This document shows, piece after piece, positions 27,524 to 35,230 of a stretch of DNA of 64,000 bases. A model generated the notes under the pieces. That model was not told the origin of the DNA, searched no databases, and worked only from the letters and a program-made list of their open reading frames with translations. A program made the position numbers and the translations under genes. Each line of letters opens with the position of its first letter. Position 1 is the stretch's first letter. This stretch comes from Yaniella halotolerans DSM 15476. Lineage in GTDB: Bacteria > Actinomycetota > Actinomycetes > Actinomycetales > Micrococcaceae. The stretch is from the NCBI RefSeq assembly GCF_000420805.1, contig NZ_ATVQ01000001.1:682001-746000 (forward strand). The letters are read 5' to 3'.

Positions 27524-28423
27524 CTATGGGGTTGGTGTACCCCCGTTGACGTGTAGGGTCTCGCCCACAACGTAGCTGGATTCGGATGAAGTCAGAAAAA
27601 CGTAAGCTGGCGCCAACTCAGCGGGCTGGCCTGCACGACCCAGCGGCGTATTCTGACCAAAGTGCGGCAGTTTCTCTTTTGGCTGGCCGTCCGACGGTTG
27701 GATCGGAGTCCAAATAGGTCCGGGGGCTACCGCGTTAACGCGGATACCTTTCGGCGCTAGTTGTTGGCCCATCCCCTTGCTGAAGTTATTCATCGCAGAT
27801 TTTGTCGAGGCATAATCAATCAACATCGGATTCGGGTTATACGCCTGAATGGATGATGAATTGACGATGGTCGACCCTGCGGGCATGTGCTTCAGCGCTG
27901 CCCTAGTAATGCGGAACATCGCATACACGTTGGTTTCATATGTGGACCGCATCTGCTCATCGGTGAGATCCTCGAGATCTTCTGCAATCTCTTGTTTCCC
28001 CGCATTATTTACCAGGGCATCAAGGCCACCCAGTTCACGAGCGGCGTCCTCAACGAGTCGCTCGCAGAAATCTTTATCTCGAACATCGCCCGGTAGCGCG
28101 ACCGCTTTGCGGCCGGTTTCACGGATCACTTCAATAATGTGCTGAGCGTCTTCTTCCTCTACGGGAAGATAGTTCAGTGCAACATCGGCACCTTCACGAG
28201 CAAACGCGATAGCGACGGCCGCACCGATACCTGAGTCAGCGCCGGTAATCAGAGCTTTGCGCCCTTCGAGACGGCCGGTACCGCGATAAGACTCTTCACC
28301 GTGGTCGGCTTTTGGAACAATATCCTCGTCAAACCCTGGTTCGGGTTGGTCTTGTTTTGGTGGGGAAATTTGTTCGTAGCGGTCGACCGGGTTTTGAAAC
28401 GTTAGCTGGTCGTGTTGTGTCAT
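27524..28423 (-). CDS. short-chain dehydrogenase/reductase (general-stress GSP39/YghA type)
   Basis: 299 aa. An N-terminal tail of about 50 residues (PPKQDQPEPGFDEDIVP) precedes the Rossmann domain, as in the long SDRs of the YghA/GSP39 group. The cofactor motif is TGADSGIGAA near residue 61; NNAG near 141; the catalytic triad is Ser in NSSSIQAY, Tyr and Lys in YASTKSA near 205. The C-terminal GGTPTP end is also typical. These are stress-induced in other bacteria; the substrate is unknown. The ChaB-like gene upstream on the same strand suggests a shared stress function. Confidence 0.9.
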   Translation of the reverse strand: MTQHDQLTFQNPVDRYEQISPPKQDQPEPGFDEDIVPKADHGEESYRGTGRLEGRKALITGADSGIGAAVAIAFAREGADVALNYLPVEEEDAQHIIEVIRETGRKAVALPGDVRDKDFCERLVEDAARELGGLDALVNNAGKQEIAEDLEDLTDEQMRSTYETNVYAMFRITRAALKHMPAGSTIVNSSSIQAYNPNPMLIDYASTKSAMNNFSKGMGQQLAPKGIRVNAVAPGPIWTPIQPSDGQPKEKLPHFGQNTPLGRAGQPAELAPAYVFLTSSESSYVVGETLHVNGGTPTP

Positions 28424-28471
28424 AAAACAGCCTCCATAATGGCTCGTATAGGCCTGAGGTCGCAGAGACGA

Positions 28472-28891
28472 CTATGAGTTTTTAGAAGTCCGGCGTTTGC
28501 TTTCTTTTTCGAGCGCTTCGACTAATTCGTCTTTATCCATTTTCGACCGGCCCGAAATATCGAGTTCTTGCGCCTGGTCATACAAGTGTTCTTTCGTAGC
28601 GTTGGCGTCAACACCACCCGCTGTTTCACGGTTGGTGTCTTGTCCACCGGCGCTCTGATCGTCTGACGGCCCGGAGCCCCCGGACTTCGGTTCCCAGCGG
28701 TCGCCTACTTTTTCGTGCGTGTGTTTCAGCGCATCATAGGCAGTGCGGTGTGCACGTTCCTCATCGTTGTACTCTTCCATCGCAGAGTCGTAAGCCTTGG
28801 CGAAGGTTCGCTGTGCTTTCTCGTTCGATTTTTGGAGAGTCTCCGGTAGTTCTGACTTCTTGGCATCGCCTGATTTACTTGTCTTTGGCAT
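28472..28891 (-). CDS. ChaB-family protein with C-terminal Rho-N/SAP-like domain
   Basis: 139 aa from ATG 28891, with AAAGGAG ahead of it; a longer TTG start would overlap that ribosome site. Residues about 10-65 match the ChaB domain (LPETLQKSNEKAQRTFAKAYDS ... ERAHRTAYDALKH). After a Gly/Ser/Asp-rich linker, the last 40 residues (TKEHLYDQAQELDI ... KDELVEALEKES) resemble a Rho-N-type helical domain. Named after a cation-transport regulator, but its biochemical role is unclear. It lies among stress genes (SDR, KGG proteins). Confidence 0.82.
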   Translation of the reverse strand: MPKTSKSGDAKKSELPETLQKSNEKAQRTFAKAYDSAMEEYNDEERAHRTAYDALKHTHEKVGDRWEPKSGGSGPSDDQSAGGQDTNRETAGGVDANATKEHLYDQAQELDISGRSKMDKDELVEALEKESKRRTSKNS

Positions 28892-29261
28892 CGTGGCCAA
28901 CTCCTTTCGCTGGGCGACCGAATACCCCTCACGCTAACAGTGTGACGTCGGAACAAAAAGGACCGCACTTCGATTGCTGACCCGTGCCCCTGCCGGCTAT
29001 GAGTCGTCTCGAACATGCTGACGAAAAAACAGTTGAACAACATTTTGTAGCTGGAAAATTGCTGCGAAATTGTCTAGGAAAGGCATGGGTATGCGAGCCC
29101 AAGAACTCGTGGGGCTCAGCTTTCCGTGGCGGCATGCTTTTGAGCAATCATTTCCTACTAGCTCTTGAGTTTCAGTTTCTTAGGCGTCTAGCCTGGGTAA
29201 CCCGAGGCAAAAACGCTTCGATGTGCTTCGGCACATTCGGTCTACTCGAAAGGAGACTGAA
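28892..29261. other. 370-bp divergent intergenic region
   Basis: Lies between the ChaB-like and first KGG genes. No credible ORF in a real reading context; the only longer frames run on into the KGG gene out of phase. It should hold two divergent promoters. GGGTAT/GGGTAA hexamers near 29085 and 29196 resemble general-stress sigma -10 elements, but no matching -35 was convincing. Confidence 0.5.
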
Positions 29262-29483
29262 ATGGCTGACAACAAAAACCCAGGACAATTTGGGAACCGT
29301 AACGACACGGAAGAACAAGCACGTAGGGGCGGGGACCAGAGCCCCGGACGTTTTGATAAATCAGAAGGTGCCGACCCATCACGCGCTGGTAAAAAAGGTG
29401 GCGAAGAAAGCCCCGGCCAGTTCGGCGCCTCAGAGGGCGCAGCCCCTTCGAAAGCCGGAGAGAAAGGTGGACGGAACTCATAG
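29262..29483 (+). CDS. KGG-repeat stress protein, copy 1
   Basis: 73 aa, highly charged and Gly-rich, no hydrophobic core. KGG-type units (GGDQSPGRFDKSEGADPSRAG, GGEESPGQFGASEGAAPSKAG) repeat about every 22-24 residues and the protein ends in KGGRNS. Similar short proteins (KGG/Con-10 like) are general-stress or sporulation-associated hydrophilins. ATG 29262 has AAGGAG 6 bases upstream. A shorter paralogue follows 124 bases later with a similar leader. Confidence 0.85.
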   Translation: MADNKNPGQFGNRNDTEEQARRGGDQSPGRFDKSEGADPSRAGKKGGEESPGQFGASEGAAPSKAGEKGGRNS

Positions 29484-29522
29484 CATGAGTCCGTTCCTTA
29501 CTTTCCATATCTTATAAATGAG

Positions 29523-29548
29523 GGCGGGTAAGCAGAACTCTTCCCGCC
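29523..29548 (+). terminator. hairpin between the two KGG genes
   Basis: GGCGGGtAAG pairs with CTTCCCGCC around a 7-base loop, 40 bases after KGG copy 1. No T tract, so it could be attenuation or processing rather than full termination. Confidence 0.5.
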
Positions 29549-29607
29549 GGTGGAAGCAGATCATTCCACAGTGTTTCACGCACATTCGGTCACAATAGGA
29601 GGCTGAA

Positions 29608-29796
29608 ATGGCAGATAAAAACAATCCCGGGGAATTTGGTAACCGTAACGACACGGAAGAACAGGCCCGTAAAGGTGGCGAAGAAAGCCCAGGCCAGTTC
29701 GGTGCCGAGGAAGGCGCAGATCCGGAAAAAGCCGGTGAAAAAGGCGCCCAGGCACAGTCCAAAGAAGATAAGGCTAAAGGCGGTCGCAATAGCTGA
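29608..29796 (+). CDS. KGG-repeat stress protein, copy 2
   Basis: 62 aa, paralogue of the gene at 29262: the first 22 residues are nearly the same and both end in KGGRNS, but this copy has one repeat fewer and an alanine/glutamine/lysine-rich insert (KGAQAQSKEDKAKGG). The ribosome site AGGAGG and the upstream CGCACATTCGGTC match copy 1, so the duplication included regulatory sequence. Confidence 0.85.
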   Translation: MADKNNPGEFGNRNDTEEQARKGGEESPGQFGAEEGADPEKAGEKGAQAQSKEDKAKGGRNS

Positions 29797-29833
29797 ATAA
29801 GCTAAATTGATGAATCCGGCCTAGCCGAGCCTG

Positions 29834-29865
29834 TTAGCGGGAGGGACCTTCGTTCCTCCCGCTAA
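29834..29865 (+). terminator. terminator hairpin after KGG copy 2
   Basis: Perfect 11-bp stem TTAGCGGGAGG/CCTCCCGCTAA with a 10-base loop, 38 bases after the stop of KGG copy 2. The rest of the 300-bp gap to 30097 shows no gene or clear promoter. Confidence 0.7.
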
Positions 29866-30097
29866 TGCTGTTCGAAGCTCGAATAATAGCTCAACGGAAC
29901 TCGCTAGTAGATACCACACAGCGAGGCGAAGATAGCTCGTTGAACAGCCTGCGACGCACAGAACCAGCATGCTTTGGCGTACTAAAGGTCAGAAAAAGAT
30001 GCGCACTTCGGAGGCGGCACACCTTGTTCAATAAATTCTCAATGTTCTAGGCTGGAAATTAGGCGTACAACCAACGCCCTACTGAAAGGAGCATGAC

Positions 30098-30253
30098 ATG
30101 TGGCTCATTCTTATATTGGTTGGACTGGCAATGGTCCTGCTAGGTGTATTCTCCGGCATCGGAGAGATCTTGATCTGGCTGGGCGTAATTGTTGCGGTCA
30201 TATCAATCATCATGTGGATCGTACGCAATGTAGCACGAGCCGGCAGAGGCTGA
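30098..30253 (+). CDS. 51-residue hydrophobic membrane peptide
   Basis: Short ORF starting at ATG 30098, 8 bases after AAAGGAG. Translation begins MWLILILVGLAMVLLGVFSG and continues with a second hydrophobic stretch (ILIWLGVIVAVISIIMWIV) before a basic end RNVARAGRG, so it should form a two-helix hairpin with the C-terminus in the cytosol. It resembles the small stress-induced membrane proteins found beside KGG and ChaB genes, but I cannot name a family. Confidence 0.7.
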   Translation: MWLILILVGLAMVLLGVFSGIGEILIWLGVIVAVISIIMWIVRNVARAGRG

Positions 30254-30307
30254 CGCCGCGAAAGCTTACCTGAAAGTAGATGCCTGACGATACGTCGTTG
30301 GGAAGCC

Positions 30308-30337
30308 AAAGGCCACGGAGAATATTCCGTGGCCTTT
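30308..30337. terminator. bidirectional terminator
   Basis: AAAGGCCACGGA (30308-30319) pairs with TCCGTGGCCTTT (30326-30337) around a short loop, between the small membrane peptide gene and the convergent acyl-CoA dehydrogenase gene. Confidence 0.8.
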
Positions 30338-30357
30338 GCGCTGTGTGAAAGTTTTGA

Positions 30358-31587
30358 CTAGGCGAATGCTCCGTGGCCGGTGAGGTCACGACCAACGAGC
30401 AGCGCCTGGACTGACTCCGTACCTTCGTACGTGTGAATGCCCTCAATGTCTGCGAGGTGCTGGATGACCCCGTTTTCTACCAGGATCCCGTTGCCGCCGA
30501 GCATGTCGCGAGCTTCCGAAGCGATCCGACGGGCGGTACGGGTGTTGTTGTACTTGGCCAGGGCCGCCTGGGTGCCTTTCAGCTTGCCGGCTGTCTCGAG
30601 TTCAGCGATGCGGCGCATGTACAGCTGCATCGACACCAGGTCAGACAGCATCCGGGTGAGGCGTTCTTGAATCATCTGATGTTCGGCCAGGTATTTGCCG
30701 AATTGTTTTCGCTGGGTCGAGTACGCCAGGGCTGATTCGAATGCAGCGGTCGCGTGGCCGAGTGCCGACCAGGCAACCCCGATGCGGGTTGCGTAGAGCA
30801 CCTGGGAGACCTCACGGAAGGACTTGATGCCTTCGATGAGTGCTTCGGCGCCGACTGTGACGTCATCATAGAAAATATCGGCCTGGTCGATGGCGCGCAG
30901 TGATCCTTTGTGGCGGATCGGTGTGCCGGTGTAGCCTTCGGCGTCCTGTGGCACGATGAAGCCGCGTACTTTGCCGTGGTCCGCTGCGCCTTCATCAATG
31001 ACGCGAGCAAAGGTGACGGTGACGCCGCCGGCTGCGCCATTACCAATCCAGCGTTTTGAACCACGGATGACAAATGAGCCGTCGTCCTGACGGGTTGCGG
31101 TCGTGGACAAGCCGGTCGAGTCGGAGCCGTGATCTGGTTCGGTCAGTGCGAAGGCTGCCGGGAAGTCGAAGTCGGCAATCGCTTTGGCATACTTGGCTTT
31201 TTGCTCTTCGGTACCAAACATGGTGATGGAGCGCAGTGCCAAACCGCCCTGGACGGCAAGGATGGTGCCCAGCGAACCGTCGATGCGGGACAGTTCCATG
31301 TTGACCAGACCGGCTGCTAGCGGTGAAATCTTTTCAATATCTGGGTGGTCAACGCCGTCGTTGATGAGTCCGGCCTCGCCCATGGCGTGGCCTACTTCTA
31401 CTGGATAGTGGTGGTCATTCCATGCCTGACGCATTGTGTCGACGTGGGCTTCACCGAATTCGCGGGTGCGCTGCCAGATGGCGCGTTCAGCGTCACCAAT
31501 GTCTGCAAAGACTTCGTAGTAGTCGATGTCGAGCGCATCGGTGAGCTGGTATTCAGGCTGTTGGTTCCCGGGGAATGACGTGGTCAT
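30358..31587 (-). CDS. acyl-CoA dehydrogenase (glutaryl-CoA dehydrogenase-like)
   Basis: 409 aa from ATG 31587 with AAAGAGG ahead of it. FAD and substrate blocks are present: FALTEPDHGSDSTGL near residue 145, IRGSKRWIGNG near 175, and the catalytic glutamate in HTYEGTESVQALLVGR near 390. The C-terminal LTGHGAFA matches the glutaryl-CoA dehydrogenase branch. That enzyme feeds lysine and tryptophan degradation to crotonyl-CoA; related family members accept other acyl-CoAs, so the substrate is probable, not proven. Monocistronic. Confidence 0.88.
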   Translation of the reverse strand: MTTSFPGNQQPEYQLTDALDIDYYEVFADIGDAERAIWQRTREFGEAHVDTMRQAWNDHHYPVEVGHAMGEAGLINDGVDHPDIEKISPLAAGLVNMELSRIDGSLGTILAVQGGLALRSITMFGTEEQKAKYAKAIADFDFPAAFALTEPDHGSDSTGLSTTATRQDDGSFVIRGSKRWIGNGAAGGVTVTFARVIDEGAADHGKVRGFIVPQDAEGYTGTPIRHKGSLRAIDQADIFYDDVTVGAEALIEGIKSFREVSQVLYATRIGVAWSALGHATAAFESALAYSTQRKQFGKYLAEHQMIQERLTRMLSDLVSMQLYMRRIAELETAGKLKGTQAALAKYNNTRTARRIASEARDMLGGNGILVENGVIQHLADIEGIHTYEGTESVQALLVGRDLTGHGAFA

Positions 31588-31700
31588 ATGACCTCTTTCA
31601 AAGAGACGGACATTGAGGCGCACATCTCAATCTAGCGGGATTTTTTCGCCAAGAACATTTCATGAACCCTCGGTACCGGGTATTTTTTGTCTGCAGTCGT

Positions 31701-31994
31701 TTAGCGAAGCTGGGAGTCCAGCATGATGTTGTACCGGTGGGCGATCTCGTGGTAGATCTCGCGGTTCTTGTTTCGGATGCGTCGATTGATGAAAAAAGCG
31801 TCAACAATCCACCAGATACCAAAGGTCGCCCAGGCCAACAGTGTCATGGCGATCGCGTAGCCGATATTGCCCAGGTAGTACCGGTGCCCGCCGACGCCGC
31901 CCAGAAAGATCCAGAGGACCCAGGCGACGACCGGAGATTTCTTGGCAGAGTCGTATTCGGCATACATCGCGTTGAGGCGTGCCTGTTCAGACAT
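31701..31994 (-). CDS. TM2-domain membrane protein
   Basis: 97 aa. Two membrane helices (residues 22-40 and 46-68) separated by the characteristic GGVGGHRYYLGN loop define a TM2 domain. The tail RRIRNKNREIYHEIAHRYN is basic and cytosolic. Function is unknown in bacteria. It lies 50 bases downstream of a small membrane-protein gene and rlmN on the same strand and may be transcribed with them. Confidence 0.88.
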   Translation of the reverse strand: MSEQARLNAMYAEYDSAKKSPVVAWVLWIFLGGVGGHRYYLGNIGYAIAMTLLAWATFGIWWIVDAFFINRRIRNKNREIYHEIAHRYNIMLDSQLR

Positions 31995-32044
31995 GACTAC
32001 TCCTGATGTCTAGAGTTTTGTTGGTTTTCGGAGCGCATACGGTG

Positions 32045-32245
32045 CTAGTCGGAGCGATGGAACATCCAGAGACCAATGCATGCACCGATGATTTTGACCG
32101 AGCCGAGGCCAATGAGCATCCAGTGCTGAGTGGTGATAACGCCGTCTTCAGCGATGATGGTGACGGCTGCGGACCCGGCAAGCAAGAGTCCAACAATGAG
32201 GGTAAAAACCCATAGGACTTTGATGCCGGGTGCGTGTTTATGCAT
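32045..32245 (-). CDS. small two-helix membrane protein coupled to rlmN
   Basis: 66 aa with two membrane helices (about residues 8-30 and 43-62) joined by a short polar loop. Not recognised. The start ATG 32245 overlaps the rlmN stop (TAATG), implying translational coupling. The basic N-terminus (MHKHAPGIK) should stay inside. Whether it relates to RlmN or simply shares its transcript is unknown. Confidence 0.7.
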   Translation of the reverse strand: MHKHAPGIKVLWVFTLIVGLLLAGSAAVTIIAEDGVITTQHWMLIGLGSVKIIGACIGLWMFHRSD

Positions 32246-33597
32246 TACTCATCTTCGGCTGCCAGCTGCCCGCATGCGCCGTCGATTTCTTTTCCTCGGG
32301 TATCGCGCAGGGTGGTTGGTACGCCGGCGTCGTTGAGTCGGTCGATAAATTCCTGGGTGACGTCGGGCTCAGACGCCGTCCAGACCGAGCCCGGGGTGGG
32401 GTTCAGCGGGATGGGGTTGATGTGTGCCCAACCGCGGCCACGAGCTTTGATCTTTTTGGCCAGTAAATCTGCGCGCCATGGGTGGTCATTCATGTCTTTG
32501 ATCAGCGCGTATTCGATGGAGACGCGGCGACCGGTTTCAACGAAATAGTTGTAGGCGGCGTCCAGCGCTTCATCGGCATCCCAGCGGGAGTTCACGGGGA
32601 TCATCTCGTCGCGCAGTTCGTTATCCGGTGCGTGCAGGGAGAGCGCGAAGGTCACCGGAATGCCTTCAGCGGCAAGTTTATTGATGGCCGGCACAAGGCC
32701 AACGGTTGAGACCGTGATGTTTCGAGCTGACATGCCCAGGCCGTCGGGGGTCTCATCGACCATGCGGTGAATGGCGTTCATGACGCGGCGGTAATTCGCC
32801 AGTGGTTCGCCCATGCCCATGAACACGACGTTGGAGACGCGATCAATGTCGCGGGTGCCTTCTGGTTTGCCGAGTTGGCCGTCGGCGATCACCCGGTTGG
32901 CTGCCACAATTTGGTCGACAATTTCGGCAGTCGAGAGGTTACGGGTCAATCCCGCTTGTCCGGTGGCACAGAACGGGCAGTTCATGCCGCAACCGGCCTG
33001 GGAGGAAACACACAGGGTAATGCGGTTTTGATAGCGCATCAGCACGGACTCGACCAGTACGCCATCGAAGAGTTTCCACAAGAATTTGATGGTCTGGCGG
33101 TCTTCGGTTTCGATGCGGCGAACTTCCGTCAGCAGATCCGGGAAGAACGTCTCGGCCAGTTCGTCGCGCTTGCCTGCGGGCAGATCCGTCATATCGGCTG
33201 GATCCGTGGTGTAGTGGCTGAAGTAGTGGGTGGAGAGCTGACGTGCACGGAAAGCCGGTAGACCGAGTTCTTTGACCTTGTCCTCGCGCTCCGACATGGT
33301 CATATCGGCCAGATGCTGGGCAGGCTGGGTGACGCGTGGCTGTTTGAACTCGAGTTTCGGGCGGCCCTCAGCATCGGTGCGCTGGGTCCAGCCTTCGGTT
33401 CGCGGGCGAACCTGGGGCCGCTCCATGCGGGGACGAACGCCGTGATTAGCGAGCCGGGCGCGCTCCTCGGTCAGTTGCTCGACCTCGGGATCCAAGAATT
33501 GTTTGCGCGGTGGATTCAGCTTCAGACGACCTGCACGGTCGGTCTGACGCTTCATTGGTCGGGTGCCGGGTTCACGAGGAGTATACTTATCAGCCAT
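32245..33597 (-). CDS. rlmN: 23S rRNA (adenine2503-C2)-methyltransferase
   Basis: 450 aa radical-SAM enzyme that methylates A2503 of 23S rRNA and A37 of some tRNAs. The iron-sulfur CxxxCxxC is CGMNCPFC near residue 210 and the methyl-carrying cysteine is in the C-terminal RGKEIDGACGQLA. The block NVVFMGMGEPLANY is the SAM-binding region. The first 90 residues are a basic, Pro- and Arg-rich extension not present in the roughly 360-residue E. coli enzyme, likely an RNA-binding tail. It heads an operon with two small membrane proteins. Confidence 0.95.
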   Translation of the reverse strand: MADKYTPREPGTRPMKRQTDRAGRLKLNPPRKQFLDPEVEQLTEERARLANHGVRPRMERPQVRPRTEGWTQRTDAEGRPKLEFKQPRVTQPAQHLADMTMSEREDKVKELGLPAFRARQLSTHYFSHYTTDPADMTDLPAGKRDELAETFFPDLLTEVRRIETEDRQTIKFLWKLFDGVLVESVLMRYQNRITLCVSSQAGCGMNCPFCATGQAGLTRNLSTAEIVDQIVAANRVIADGQLGKPEGTRDIDRVSNVVFMGMGEPLANYRRVMNAIHRMVDETPDGLGMSARNITVSTVGLVPAINKLAAEGIPVTFALSLHAPDNELRDEMIPVNSRWDADEALDAAYNYFVETGRRVSIEYALIKDMNDHPWRADLLAKKIKARGRGWAHINPIPLNPTPGSVWTASEPDVTQEFIDRLNDAGVPTTLRDTRGKEIDGACGQLAAEDE

Positions 33598-33825
33598 TTG
33601 TCACATTGTCTCACACCAGTTCAACATACGAGAACGCGCCAATTTTAATTCTCTGGCCGCGATAGCGCCGGAATGCTCGGCCACTGAATTGGCGACAATG
33701 AACGGTTGCAGATAGAAAAGTTGCTCGGTACACTCGGTGCCGCCGGCTGATTTTGCTCCAGCAGCGATCTTTTTCAACGGACCCCGAGAGGTTCTCAACA
33801 CGTTTTGTGTACGAAGGGAGAAACG

Positions 33826-34731
33826 TTGACAAGTATTCAAGAAGCTACCACCCAAGATCTTTATCCGACGCGAACCGTAGACCATACCGAAGTGTTCGAC
33901 CGGAAGGACCCCGTCGTCTACGGCAGCGCTGAGGATGGCCCCATGGACACTGAGCTCCTCAAACTATTCGACGACAAGGGCTACTTGGTCATCGACCAGG
34001 TCATCACACAGGATGAACTTGCTGAGCTGCGTGCTGAATTGGAACGCCTGGCCACCAATACTGAGGTCAAGGCCGATGAGCGCACCGTAGTGGAACCCAA
34101 ATCCAAGGAAGTGCGCTCAATCTTTGAGGTGCATCGGACCAACGAGATCATCAAAAAGATCGCCAACGATCCCCGTCTCGTGCGCCGCGCCGAACAAATT
34201 CTTGGCACCCAGGTATATATCCACCAGAGCCGAATCAACTACAAACCCGGCTTTGCAGGCAAGGAATTCTCCTGGCACTCGGATTTCGAGAGCTGGCACG
34301 CGGAGGACGGCATGCCACGGCCGCGAGCTCTGAGCATTTCGATCCTGCTGACCGACAACTTCTCCTTCAACGGTCCGCTCATGATCATGCCCGGCTCGCA
34401 CAAGCGGTACATTTCCGTCCCTGGCGTCACACCAGAGAACAACTACCAGCAGTCACTGGTCATGCAGGGCGCCGGCACTCCAAGCGAAGAGACGCTGACC
34501 GAATTCGCAGACAGCTACGGAATTGATGTACTCGAAGGCAAGGCCGGCGATGCCATCATGTTCGACTCCAACTGCATGCACGCCTCGAACAGCAATGTCA
34601 CCCCATTTGCTCGTTCGAATGTATTCCTCGTCTACAACTCGGTAGAGAACTCCGCAGTCGAGCCATACGCGGCACCAAAGCGCCGGCCGGAATTCATCGC
34701 CAGCACGGACTTCACGCCGGCAGGCACCTAA
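33826..34731 (+). CDS. ectD: ectoine hydroxylase
   Basis: 301 aa from TTG 33826, chosen for the AAGGGAG ribosome site 5 bases upstream and because EctD proteins begin close to this point; a GTG at 33805 would add seven residues. Fe(II)/2-oxoglutarate dioxygenase that turns ectoine into 5-hydroxyectoine. The EctD signature FSWHSDFESWHAEDGMP (Fe ligands His and Asp) is near residue 138, and the distal His is in NCMHASNSN near 250. No ectABC genes are in the window, so ectoine must be made by another locus or taken up. Confidence 0.93.
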   Translation: MTSIQEATTQDLYPTRTVDHTEVFDRKDPVVYGSAEDGPMDTELLKLFDDKGYLVIDQVITQDELAELRAELERLATNTEVKADERTVVEPKSKEVRSIFEVHRTNEIIKKIANDPRLVRRAEQILGTQVYIHQSRINYKPGFAGKEFSWHSDFESWHAEDGMPRPRALSISILLTDNFSFNGPLMIMPGSHKRYISVPGVTPENNYQQSLVMQGAGTPSEETLTEFADSYGIDVLEGKAGDAIMFDSNCMHASNSNVTPFARSNVFLVYNSVENSAVEPYAAPKRRPEFIASTDFTPAGT

Positions 34732-34825
34732 CACCTGCTCCCCCAATCGCGGATGGCAAGAAAATCCACACTGACAGACCATCAGCCCCAGTGACGTTTA
34801 TCACGTTTAACGTTAGGCTGCTGTC

Positions 34826-35230
34826 ATGACTACCATCCTTGCTTCACGTCCAGAAATTCCCGGTGAAGACTTCTCCCGGGTAGCCATGACCGACGAAACA
34901 CTCGAGCTCTTACAAAAACTGCGCGGCATCCACGGAGATCTGATGTTCCACCTCTCAGGTGGCTGCTGTGACGGCTCGATGCCCATGTGCTACCCGGCGG
35001 GAGACTTCCGCACCGGCGCACAAGACGTCCTATTGGGGACCTTTGAACTGCCCGCAACCGACGCCCTCCCAACAGCCGAGATTGGGTTCTGGGTGGGCAA
35101 ACCGCACTTCAGCTACATTCGTGGCTCGCACATCACCCTGGAAGTTGTGGATGGTCGCGGCGCCGGATTCTCGGTAGAAACCCCCGAAGGAAAGCGCTTC
35201 ATCATGCGCTCCACCCTGCTGCCGTCATGA
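34826..35230 (+). CDS. DUF779 protein of aldehyde dehydrogenase module
   Basis: 134 aa. The pattern HLSGGCCDGSMPMCYP near residue 48 and the GFWVGKPHFSYI block define DUF779. Such genes are repeatedly found beside acetaldehyde-type dehydrogenases; the two adjacent cysteines hint at metal or redox chemistry, but the role is unknown. Its stop overlaps the start of the GAF-type regulator (ATGA, 35227-35230), and the aldehyde dehydrogenase gene follows, matching the known genomic association. Confidence 0.88.
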   Translation: MTTILASRPEIPGEDFSRVAMTDETLELLQKLRGIHGDLMFHLSGGCCDGSMPMCYPAGDFRTGAQDVLLGTFELPATDALPTAEIGFWVGKPHFSYIRGSHITLEVVDGRGAGFSVETPEGKRFIMRSTLLPS

